Below are positions 17,517-25,955 of a stretch of DNA of 38,712 nt, one piece after another. The position numbers and the translations under genes were made by a program. Numbering within the stretch: the stretch's first letter is position 1; every line of letters starts with the position of its first letter. The stretch comes from an uncultured Candidatus Poseidoniales archaeon (GTDB lineage: Archaea; Thermoplasmatota; Poseidoniia; Poseidoniales; Poseidoniaceae), in NCBI GenBank assembly GCA_905182725.1, contig CAJJCQ010000082.1, positions 1 to 38,712 of the forward strand, written 5' to 3'. The notes beneath the pieces were generated by a model. It was not told where the DNA came from, did not search any database, and worked only from the letters and a program-made list of their open reading frames with translations.

Positions 17517-20500
17517 TTGACCACGAGATTGACAAAGTTTGAGGAATCAACACGGTTCATGCGACCCGCGTTGTTTGTCACGATGTTGTTGTTGCTGCCC
17601 TTGGCTCAAGGTCTTGGATCGCCGTTGTTTCCAGAGGAAGTTTCTGGGAAAGAACACGTATTGGTTCTCGAAGAAGGCGTATGGACGCAGGACTTGTGGA
17701 CATCTCTTACCGATACCGGATACACTCCGTTACGAATGTTAAGTTCGGCAGAAGTGTTGGTTTGGGGCTCATCGGATGCGATTCATGTGCCGGGCACTCA
17801 TATGATTGAACCTCCAGATACTCTATTCAAAGGTGATTTATCGCGATTTACTGAATATGAAGCGTTTCGGTTCGTGTTCGAGCCAAACCTTCCCCCTGAA
17901 GCTGTTGACCAATTGGTAACTGTATTTGCTCAATTTGGAATCGAACTTGATTCACAGTTCAAACGCTCTTCATCGGCGATCCCGCATGTCGAAGTTGTTG
18001 AGTGGGGTGCAGATTTTTCTTTTCTTGCCTCGATAGATGGTTTGCTCTGGGTTGAGCCGATATTGCCAACTTCTGCGCGCAACGAGCAGGTTGGCTCACT
18101 GCTTCAGCATGGAACCACGACTGGAAATCCTGCCTGGGAGTTGGGGCTCAATGGCGAAGGAGTTGTTGTCGCTGTTGCTGATTCTGGCCTCGATGCTGAC
18201 CATGCCTGTTTCCGAAACGCAACAGGTGCCGGTGAACTTGGCTCGGTTGGTGAGAATTTATCTGATGGGGTCGGGGCTCCCGGTTTTGATCATCGTAAGG
18301 TTTTGCTACTCAACCATTCAATTGATTCTGGCGATACTTCTGGCCACTCGGATTATCGGCATGGAACCCATGTTGCAGGAACATTGTCTTGCTACAATGT
18401 CTATGATATGCGTTCGAATGCATTGCCTCAAAACGGCTCTTCACTTTCCTATGCAACACGACTTGTTTTCCAAGATATTGTTTCTGAGGAGGGTTGGGTT
18501 CCGCCGGATGTTGATGCTTTGCTCGTCGAAGCTGGGTTGAGCGGAGCTACACTTCATTCGAATTCTTGGGGTGATGCGACAACTGAGTATACTGCGCGTA
18601 CCGGAGATTTTGATGCTTGGGCAGTAGAGATGCCTTGGTCTCTTGCATTCATTGCGCCAGGCAACAATGGAGGGCAACTTTTGGAGCCTGCAAATGGAAG
18701 AAATGTCGTCGCTGTCGGTGCATCGGTGAAATCAGAATCTTCGGATCGATGGAGTGCTTCTTCAATCGGCCCTACTGAAGGTGGCACGAACGGGATTTTC
18801 GCTCTGGCTATCGGTTCTTCTGTTCAATCAGCGAGAGCAGACGGTATGAGTGATTCATACAACGATGATTTACGTTCTTCATCAGGCACCAGTATGGCGA
18901 CACCTGCGGCTACAAGCGCCGCAGCAATCATTCAGCAAATGGTTGAGCAAGGTTGGATTTCTGGGAAAGAAAATCGGACGCTTCAATCGGTGGGTGATTT
19001 ACGACCTGAATGGGCTGGGGATGAGAAGAATACTACAAACAATCTCAGTCTTGCTGCTGGCTTTTCACCTTCAGGTGTGTTACTTCGATCGTTACTCTCG
19101 CTGGCGACTACACCACTTCCTTCGGAAGTAAGGAATGGTGAAAATGGAGGTTCGGATTTACAAAATTATTACGACGGTTGGGGGCAACTTAATCTCTCGG
19201 AATTGATTGATCTCGCTGAAATTGAAGATGCGTTACATCAGAAGGATGTTTCACCTACAGAGAATCTTTGGGTTCACGATTCATTCCGCCTCCTCAACCA
19301 GAGCCCACAAGCATGGCTACAACAAAGGCAAGGCGATTCTGAGGCTTTAGAAAACTTAGTTGCCATGCCGTGGAATGGTTCGGGAGCCGCAGGTCCATTT
19401 TTGAAAAGTGGAGATGTTTTTGTAGAGCGATTTAGTCTTTCAAGCGGGTCGTTTGATGCCCGATTAGCGTGGGCAGCAGCACCTGAACCTCACCTCGTCG
19501 ATGACTTACAACTCATTGTCCGACTTTCTGACGGAAGAATCGCTGTTGCAAATGAATATCAAAACGATGGAGATTCTACACTCTATCTTTCTCAAATGGT
19601 GGATTTCTCAAACACGACCATGTTTCCAATGACCAATGAAACAACTCTAGCGGTTTCACTTTCTGAAGAAGATCTCAGTGGAGTCGAATGGGTCGAAGTT
19701 GAAGTTCGTGCTCGATATGTATCTCCTGGTAATGAAAACAATTCTGTCGGCATTGATGGTAACCGTGTTGGATTTGGTTTGGCTGTTCAAGGTGTTCTAC
19801 GCGATTCGAATTCATGGGAGGATGGAGATGGAGATGGGGTTGCAAACAGCATTGATTCGTGTCCGAATCAAAACGCAAGTGAATGGGATTCCAATGCCGA
19901 TGGTTGTATCGATGATTCTGATGGAGATTCGATCCAAGACAACGTCGATGATTGCCCAAATGAAAACTCAACTGCATACGACAATGATTCGAATGGATGC
20001 ATCGATGATTCGGATGGTGATGGTATCTTTGATGATGTGGATGGGTGTTTTACTGTTGTCATTTCACCCTTTTGGCCCGTCGATGTTTTCGGTTGCAGGC
20101 CCATCGATTCACTCCCTTCGATTGATTTTGTTTTATCTCCAGAAGATGGTGGTGAATGGTACGACGCTCTCCTTGTTCAATGGAGCGTTGTAGATGACGA
20201 GGGGGATGCGTTTGATACGGGTGCAGAAATCCATGTTTTGAATGCTTCAAGTTCTGGTGGTTCGTACTCAATTGCCTCTTGCATAAAACAAAATGTTGTG
20301 AATGGAACATTCTCATGCACGTGGTATATTCCAAACGATTTGCCCGTATGGGATATTCGAGGTGAGTTCTTACAGATCGAAGTGTATGCTCAAAGCCGAA
20401 ATCTTTCACCAGAAGGCAAGAACGACATAGTGCTCCTTCGAGATGATGTTGCTTTTACAAGCAATTGGAACAATCCCTTACTTGAACAGGAGGAAATTGT

Positions 20501-20696
20501 ACCTTCGGCAGAACAAGGAGTTGCTTCACAAAAGAGAGCCTTTGTTTGGGGTGTATTCGGCATCGTTGCTGGCTTTGTTTTGATGTATCAGTTAAGTTGG
20601 CGTGTTCGAGTCGGAGATGAGGATGAAACGGTTCCAATGGCTTTTGAAGATGGTGCGGGTTACAGTGCCGTAGAGAGTTTGCATGAAAACGATTGA
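17517..20696 (+). CDS. Secreted, membrane-anchored subtilisin-like serine protease (S8) with thrombospondin type-3-like Ca-binding repeats
   Basis: Signal peptide (MRPALFVTMLLLLPLAQG), catalytic Asp (VVAVADSGLDADHA), His (HGTHVAGT), Ser (SGTSMATPAA); DxDxDG repeats near the C-terminus; final TM helix VWGVFGIVAGFVLMYQL. TTG start at 17517, ATG at 17559 is possible. Confidence 0.93.
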   Translation: MTTRLTKFEESTRFMRPALFVTMLLLLPLAQGLGSPLFPEEVSGKEHVLVLEEGVWTQDLWTSLTDTGYTPLRMLSSAEVLVWGSSDAIHVPGTHMIEPPDTLFKGDLSRFTEYEAFRFVFEPNLPPEAVDQLVTVFAQFGIELDSQFKRSSSAIPHVEVVEWGADFSFLASIDGLLWVEPILPTSARNEQVGSLLQHGTTTGNPAWELGLNGEGVVVAVADSGLDADHACFRNATGAGELGSVGENLSDGVGAPGFDHRKVLLLNHSIDSGDTSGHSDYRHGTHVAGTLSCYNVYDMRSNALPQNGSSLSYATRLVFQDIVSEEGWVPPDVDALLVEAGLSGATLHSNSWGDATTEYTARTGDFDAWAVEMPWSLAFIAPGNNGGQLLEPANGRNVVAVGASVKSESSDRWSASSIGPTEGGTNGIFALAIGSSVQSARADGMSDSYNDDLRSSSGTSMATPAATSAAAIIQQMVEQGWISGKENRTLQSVGDLRPEWAGDEKNTTNNLSLAAGFSPSGVLLRSLLSLATTPLPSEVRNGENGGSDLQNYYDGWGQLNLSELIDLAEIEDALHQKDVSPTENLWVHDSFRLLNQSPQAWLQQRQGDSEALENLVAMPWNGSGAAGPFLKSGDVFVERFSLSSGSFDARLAWAAAPEPHLVDDLQLIVRLSDGRIAVANEYQNDGDSTLYLSQMVDFSNTTMFPMTNETTLAVSLSEEDLSGVEWVEVEVRARYVSPGNENNSVGIDGNRVGFGLAVQGVLRDSNSWEDGDGDGVANSIDSCPNQNASEWDSNADGCIDDSDGDSIQDNVDDCPNENSTAYDNDSNGCIDDSDGDGIFDDVDGCFTVVISPFWPVDVFGCRPIDSLPSIDFVLSPEDGGEWYDALLVQWSVVDDEGDAFDTGAEIHVLNASSSGGSYSIASCIKQNVVNGTFSCTWYIPNDLPVWDIRGEFLQIEVYAQSRNLSPEGKNDIVLLRDDVAFTSNWNNPLLEQEEIVPSAEQGVASQKRAFVWGVFGIVAGFVLMYQLSWRVRVGDEDETVPMAFEDGAGYSAVESLHEND
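19820..20050 (+). repeat. Thrombospondin type-3-like calcium-binding repeats in the protease
   Basis: DGDGDGVANSIDSCPNQNASEWDSNADGCIDDSDGDSIQDNVDDCPNENSTAYDNDSNGCIDDSDGDGIFDDVDGC. Confidence 0.9.
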
Positions 20697-20810
20697 CGTC
20701 GGGGCAGAACTGCACTGATTATTGTTCAAAGAAGCAAGGAATGTAAAGGTGAACCTTGAAGGGTGGTGGCATCCTCGCCGATACATCCGCAATGCGGAAG
20801 GTGAATAAAA

Positions 20811-21815
20811 ATGAGTGACCGTCTATATGTTGGAATCGATCTAGGTACCTATCAATCTACTATTGCATCAAGTGCTGGCATTACCCACACAATCGAAACT
20901 GTTGTCGGGCGTCCTAAGGACCCCGTTGCACGAAATTTCCTTGGCCGAGATGTCTTGTTTGGAAGCGATGCTCTCAAGAACAAACTCGCATGTAACCTCT
21001 ACCGGCCTATGGCTGCTGGTGTTGCACAAGACGATGAAGGTAATTTGGCGGCTGCTAAGGCGTTTGTCTCTCACCTTTTGGAAACTGTAGACCCGGAAGA
21101 ATTCGATGAAGTCTTCGGCGTTATCTGCTCTCCAAGCCACGTTTCATTCACTGACAAGTCCAACCTCGTTGCTACGCTACGAGGTCAAGTTAACGCCATC
21201 ATGGTCGTTACAGAACCTTTTGCCACTGCCTTTGGTATTGGTGAAATTGCAAGTTCAATTGTTGTTGACATCGGTGCAGGAACAACCGATATTGCACGAA
21301 TCTACGGAACTTTCCCAACTGACGAAGATCAAGTTACCATCCAAGAAGCTGGCGACTGGCTCGACAACGAACTTATGGAACTCATCCGAAAGAAATACAC
21401 CGGTGCTCAAGTTACAAAGGATATGGTTCGCAAGTGGAAGGAAGAAGTTTCCTACGTCGGTGACGAAGACCGTCAGGCAATGGTTGAATTATCCGTTGAA
21501 GGAAAGAAGCAAGTTGTCGATATTGGCGACCTTGTCAACCAAGCATGTGAACTGATTATTCCTAAAATCGGAAATGCAATCAAGCGAATCGTCGCTGGTG
21601 CAGATCCTGAATACCAACCTATACTCCGAAACAACATCATCCTCTCTGGTGGCGGCTCTTTGATTGAAGGCGTTGCTGCACGAATGGCTGATGAAATCTC
21701 CGATATCGGAGACGTCAATGTTTGGTGTGTCGAAGACCCAATCAACGCAGTTGCTACTGGTGCTCTTCAACTCGCTGGCGAAATGCCTGATGACATGTTC
21801 ACTGCAATCAACTGA
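20811..21815 (+). CDS. Actin/HSP70-superfamily filament-forming ATPase, MamK-like
   Basis: Phosphate-1 YVGIDLGTYQSTIAS; VVGRPKD; LGRDVLFGSDAL; VVTEPFATAFGIG; phosphate-2 IVVDIGAGTTDIARIYGTFPTDEDQVTIQEAGDWLDNEL; adenosine motif NIILSGGGSLIEGVAARM. SD AAGGTGA upstream of ATG. Confidence 0.9.
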   Translation: MSDRLYVGIDLGTYQSTIASSAGITHTIETVVGRPKDPVARNFLGRDVLFGSDALKNKLACNLYRPMAAGVAQDDEGNLAAAKAFVSHLLETVDPEEFDEVFGVICSPSHVSFTDKSNLVATLRGQVNAIMVVTEPFATAFGIGEIASSIVVDIGAGTTDIARIYGTFPTDEDQVTIQEAGDWLDNELMELIRKKYTGAQVTKDMVRKWKEEVSYVGDEDRQAMVELSVEGKKQVVDIGDLVNQACELIIPKIGNAIKRIVAGADPEYQPILRNNIILSGGGSLIEGVAARMADEISDIGDVNVWCVEDPINAVATGALQLAGEMPDDMFTAIN

Positions 21816-21909
21816 TTGCTGGGCTCATTCAAAGGGTAGAAAACCAGCCGTCTAAGGCTTGTTTCAATGGCGAAAGTTCAAGTGTGGTTGGGCGGCGATA
21901 GCCGCTTGT

Positions 21910-23175
21910 ATGACGCTCGACTCTTCCGGAACAAGTGGTATCAATCGAATTGGTGACGCGACAGGCGACGAACGAGCTGCTTTGGAAGGTATGCTCAAAG
22001 GATACCCTGTTGAACAACTGGTTGAAGAAGTGCTCATCGCTTGGAATGAGCTCGCTGCTCGAAATGAAGAAATGGTTTCAGTAAAACAACGGCTACGTGT
22101 TCTCGAACTTGATCTTGCTGAACGCGAGGACATGGTCGCACCAGAAGTTGCAAGGCTCGCTGAATCTGATGCTGCTTTGGAAAACAGTGAATCCAAAGTG
22201 ATCCACCTTGAACGACTACTTGGCGATCTCCGAGAGGAATTATCGACACAACAATCCTCTCTTTCACACGAAGAACGAGAATCCATGGCGACCGAAGTTG
22301 GTCAATTACGAACATTGACTACGCAACAAGACGAGGTCATCGGAGAAATGGAAGGTAGAATTGGACAGATGGTCGAAGCTCTTGAACGGGCTGCAGATGC
22401 TGGCCTTACATCCGTTACTGCTGAAGAAGTGCGAAGTCTGAAGGCGCAACTCAATACAGCAATTGCACAAAATGATGCTGAACAAGCAGCCAACAAAGCG
22501 CTTGAAGAAGAACGCCAAAGACTCCGGGATATCGCCGACCGATTGCGAGGTCTTCTCGATGCTCGTGATGGCCGACTGGGGGAGCTCGAAGAACAACTTG
22601 AACGGGTTATGCAAGGGCCTCGGTCCGTTTCTGCAGAACACGACTACTTGGTTGAACAAATCGACGAACTCAAGCGCCGATTGCTTGAACGAAACCGAGA
22701 ATACGATTCACTCCGCCGTCGAGAACGACGGCTTCACAACGATGTGTTTGAACGCGACGAGCGTATTCAACAAATCACCCTTACACTTACTGACATGGAG
22801 TCTGCTTTGCAAGACAGAACTGCTGAACTTCGTGAACTTGAAGGGCAACGTGAGACAATGGTGCACGAGCTGGATTCGGTTCGCCGTGGCGAACGTACTC
22901 GTGAAGTGGTTGGAAGAGTCTTTGCTGATTCGCTCTCTCTGGTCCGTACACACGATGCTCGAGAAGCAAAGCGGGATGCATACAGTAACGCTCCGGATGT
23001 AAAGCGAACATTGTCAACGCCTGAAACTGGCGATATGGCGACGTTGGCAGAAGGTGGGCGTGTTCATCTTGAAGTCAATGAAAGTGAAATTGGACAGGGT
23101 ATCGATGTTGATGATGCTCGCCCTCCATCACCTGGTGGCTCTGGCGATCCTGTTGTCTTTGACGATGAAGATTAA
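21910..23175 (+). CDS. Long coiled-coil protein with acidic, disordered C-terminal tail
   Basis: Near-continuous heptad-type sequence rich in E/R/L/Q (for example LRDIADRLRGLLDARDGRLGELEEQLERVMQG...LRRRERRLHNDVFERDERIQQITLTLTDMESALQDRTAELRELEGQ); tail PPSPGGSGDPVVFDDED. ORF opens at 21859; ATG 21910 is the likely start. Confidence 0.85.
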   Translation: MTLDSSGTSGINRIGDATGDERAALEGMLKGYPVEQLVEEVLIAWNELAARNEEMVSVKQRLRVLELDLAEREDMVAPEVARLAESDAALENSESKVIHLERLLGDLREELSTQQSSLSHEERESMATEVGQLRTLTTQQDEVIGEMEGRIGQMVEALERAADAGLTSVTAEEVRSLKAQLNTAIAQNDAEQAANKALEEERQRLRDIADRLRGLLDARDGRLGELEEQLERVMQGPRSVSAEHDYLVEQIDELKRRLLERNREYDSLRRRERRLHNDVFERDERIQQITLTLTDMESALQDRTAELRELEGQRETMVHELDSVRRGERTREVVGRVFADSLSLVRTHDAREAKRDAYSNAPDVKRTLSTPETGDMATLAEGGRVHLEVNESEIGQGIDVDDARPPSPGGSGDPVVFDDED

Positions 23176-24045
23176 TCAGCCATTCAATACTGCAACGATG
23201 CCGCTGATTCGTTGGCGGAGTTCTTCTAAATCGGCTGCGTCTTCAGTGAGCGTCCCTGTTACAATCCAATCTGCGCCTGCTTGTACTGCAAGGGCTGCTT
23301 GTTCTGGAGTTCGTATTCCACCACCAACTACGATTGAGAGGCCATCGACGGTACGGGCCCTTTCTATCAATCGAGGGTGTACTTGTGTCTCGGCTCCACT
23401 GCCTGCTTCAAGATAGAATATTTTGAAGCCAAACATGCGCGCTGTTAGGGCATAGGCATGGACTAAATCGGTTTGGTCCGGCTGAATAAGTTCAGCCTCT
23501 CCGACTTCACCAACCCGGCCGCCTGGAGCACAAACAAGATATCCAGTGGGTAATGCTTCAACACCAAATTTTTCGAGATGAGGTGCTCCACGGATTTGTT
23601 CTCCGACTAAAAATCGGCGGGTGTTTGAATTCATCAGCATCATGAAGGTGATTGCATCTGCGGCAGGAGAGAGTGCATGAGCGCCCCCTGGAAACAAAAC
23701 TACGGGTATTTGCCATTGAGATTCATCAGACTCGGGGTCTTGACTTGCAGCAAAAGCTCGTAATTCAAAGGCTTCTTGGATGGCTTGACAGGTTAAATGG
23801 ACCACTTCATCCGGGGTGTCTGTAGAACCTCCTACAAAGATCATGCTGCTTCCACATTCAACGGCAACCATGGCCCGATTCGCCGCAGTGTTTGAGTCTT
23901 GTTTTGCTGGGTCGATGAGGGTGATGTGCCGTGTGTTTTGGCTTTCTGAAGTCACGTATTCCAGTGTTGTAGTGTCGGCCCTTCTCATGTCATCCCCAAC
24001 TGTCCGTTTGATGGCCACAGCATAGGCGTTACGCACAAAAGTCAA
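23176..24045 (-). CDS. Geranylgeranylglyceryl phosphate synthase family protein
   Basis: HITLIDPAKQ, GSSMIFVGGSTDTP, PVVLFPGGAHALSPAADAITFMMLMNS, FKIFYLEAGSGAETQV, IVVGGGIRTPEQAALAVQAGADWIVTGT. True start may be internal. Confidence 0.92.
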   Translation of the reverse strand: MTFVRNAYAVAIKRTVGDDMRRADTTTLEYVTSESQNTRHITLIDPAKQDSNTAANRAMVAVECGSSMIFVGGSTDTPDEVVHLTCQAIQEAFELRAFAASQDPESDESQWQIPVVLFPGGAHALSPAADAITFMMLMNSNTRRFLVGEQIRGAPHLEKFGVEALPTGYLVCAPGGRVGEVGEAELIQPDQTDLVHAYALTARMFGFKIFYLEAGSGAETQVHPRLIERARTVDGLSIVVGGGIRTPEQAALAVQAGADWIVTGTLTEDAADLEELRQRISGIVAVLNG

Positions 24046-24095
24046 TTGAAGAAGGCAGACATAGAGTTCTCATACCTCTTCGCAGAGGACTGGAT

Positions 24096-25868
24096 ATGTC
24101 GGATGTGGGTCCATTCAAGCGACTTCTTGTCTACATGCGCTCTCATCGAAGCACAATACGTCTCGCTTCTGCGTGCTCTGTTATCAACAAAGTATGGGAT
24201 TTAGCACCGCCTTTGTTGATTGGATTAGCGGTCGATGTTGTGGTTTTGAAGGAGGATTCATTACTCGCTTCGATGGGTTTGGTTGACCCTTGGCATCAAT
24301 TAGTATTGCTCTCCATTCTTACATTTGCAATTTGGGGGCTCGAATCTTTGTTCGAATATTTCTATGGTATTCTCTGGAGAAATCTGGCTCAGACTGTTCA
24401 ACATGAATTACGGCTCGATACGTTTAACCATGTTCAAAAACAAGGGATGGGGTGGTTCGATGAGCGTCAAAAAGGAGACATCTTAGCAATTCTCAACGAT
24501 GATGTCAATCAACTCGAACGGTTCTTAGACAAAGGAGCAAATGATTTTCTTCAAGTCAGTACCACTGTCATTGTAGTCGGTGGTGTCTTTTTGTTTATTT
24601 CTTGGAAGGTTGCTTTGTTTGCAGTCCTCCCAATACCCGTCATTATATGGGGTTCGTTTCGATATCAAAAAAGTCTAGAACCGCGATACGCCGAGGTTCG
24701 GAAATCTGCAGGTGCGATGAATGCTCTACTTGAAAATGATTTGTCCGGGATGTCAACGATTCAATCCTTCACTGCTGAAGAGCGCGAAATGAAACGGGTA
24801 GAGGATTTGAGCAACCAATATCGAGATGCAAACCGAGAAGCAATTCGTTTGTCTGCTGCATTTACTCCACTTATTCGAATGGCCATCTTATGCGGCTTTA
24901 CCGCAACACTCCTTCTCGGAGGATGGATGACACTGGAGGGTACTTTGGCTGTCGGCGCATATTCCGTACTTGTGTTCATGACGCAAAGATTGCTTTGGCC
25001 ACTGACTCGACTCGGTGAAACGTTTGATCTGTATCAAAGAGCAATGGCGTCTTCGACACGCGTACTCGATGTACTGACTTCGCCAACAGAAATCAAACAA
25101 GGTGAGTATGCTCCTGCGCTCGAAGACATTGAGTCGTCGTCAATTGTGTTTTCAGGCGTTAATTTTTCTTACCCAGGCCGCGACCCTGTGTTTTCGAATC
25201 TGAACCTTGAATTACGTTCTGGAGAGACTGTTGGTGTCGTTGGTTCAACCGGGGCAGGCAAAACCACATTGATTCGCTTGCTGTTGCGATTTGCAGAACC
25301 TACGGAAGGAACAATTGAATGGGCGGGTACACCTCTCGATCATTGGCGTTTAGAGCGATTGCGTTCATCTATGGCTTTGGTCGACCAGCACATCACTTTA
25401 TTCCCAACGACCATTACAGAAAACATCCGCTACGGCAATCCTAACGCAGTGGATGAAGCGGTTTATGAGGCGGCTCGACTGGCTGAAGTATCGGACTTTG
25501 TCGAGGAATTGCCTGATCGGTGGGACACTCTGGTTGGCGAGGGTGGTCATCGTCTTTCAGGCGGTCAAAGGCAGCGATTGGCCATCGCTAGAGCCGTGCT
25601 CAAAGATGCGCCTCTCCTTATTTTAGACGAAGCTACCTCGGCCGTTGATAATGAAACTGAAGCGGCACTTCAACGTTCGATCAACAAACTATCACAAGAC
25701 AGAACTGCAGTCATTATTGCTCATCGCCTTTCTACCGTCCGTAATGCAGACCGAATACTGGTGCTCGACCAAGGAAGTATTGTCGAAGATGGCACGCATG
25801 AACGTTTAGTTGAAAAGGGTGGAATTTACGCACGAATGTGGGCCGTTCAGACGGGGCAAAGCGAGTGA
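24096..25868 (+). CDS. ABC transporter, fused permease-ATPase (ABCB/exporter type)
   Basis: N-terminal TM domain; Walker A GSTGAGKTTLIRLLLRF, signature LSGGQRQRLAIARAVL, Walker B LLILDEATSAVD, H-loop IIAHRLSTV. Confidence 0.95.
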   Translation: MSDVGPFKRLLVYMRSHRSTIRLASACSVINKVWDLAPPLLIGLAVDVVVLKEDSLLASMGLVDPWHQLVLLSILTFAIWGLESLFEYFYGILWRNLAQTVQHELRLDTFNHVQKQGMGWFDERQKGDILAILNDDVNQLERFLDKGANDFLQVSTTVIVVGGVFLFISWKVALFAVLPIPVIIWGSFRYQKSLEPRYAEVRKSAGAMNALLENDLSGMSTIQSFTAEEREMKRVEDLSNQYRDANREAIRLSAAFTPLIRMAILCGFTATLLLGGWMTLEGTLAVGAYSVLVFMTQRLLWPLTRLGETFDLYQRAMASSTRVLDVLTSPTEIKQGEYAPALEDIESSSIVFSGVNFSYPGRDPVFSNLNLELRSGETVGVVGSTGAGKTTLIRLLLRFAEPTEGTIEWAGTPLDHWRLERLRSSMALVDQHITLFPTTITENIRYGNPNAVDEAVYEAARLAEVSDFVEELPDRWDTLVGEGGHRLSGGQRQRLAIARAVLKDAPLLILDEATSAVDNETEAALQRSINKLSQDRTAVIIAHRLSTVRNADRILVLDQGSIVEDGTHERLVEKGGIYARMWAVQTGQSE

Positions 25869-25955
25869 CTAGTGCGTATTTATCGGCAAGATGAGCATTC
25901 TATGGTGATTTACACTCCATTATAAGGGCTGGGCCAAAAATAGTCATTGAGTCAT

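Noticed and set aside
19820-20050. Possible DNA-level satellite in the protease gene
   Set aside because: The repetition is at protein level (DxDxDG calcium-binding repeats), explained by TSP3-like domains.
20811-23175. Fragment of a magnetosome gene island
   Set aside because: Only the actin is MamK-like; no mamA/B/E/M/N/O/Q-like neighbours are present, so magnetosome formation is not supported.
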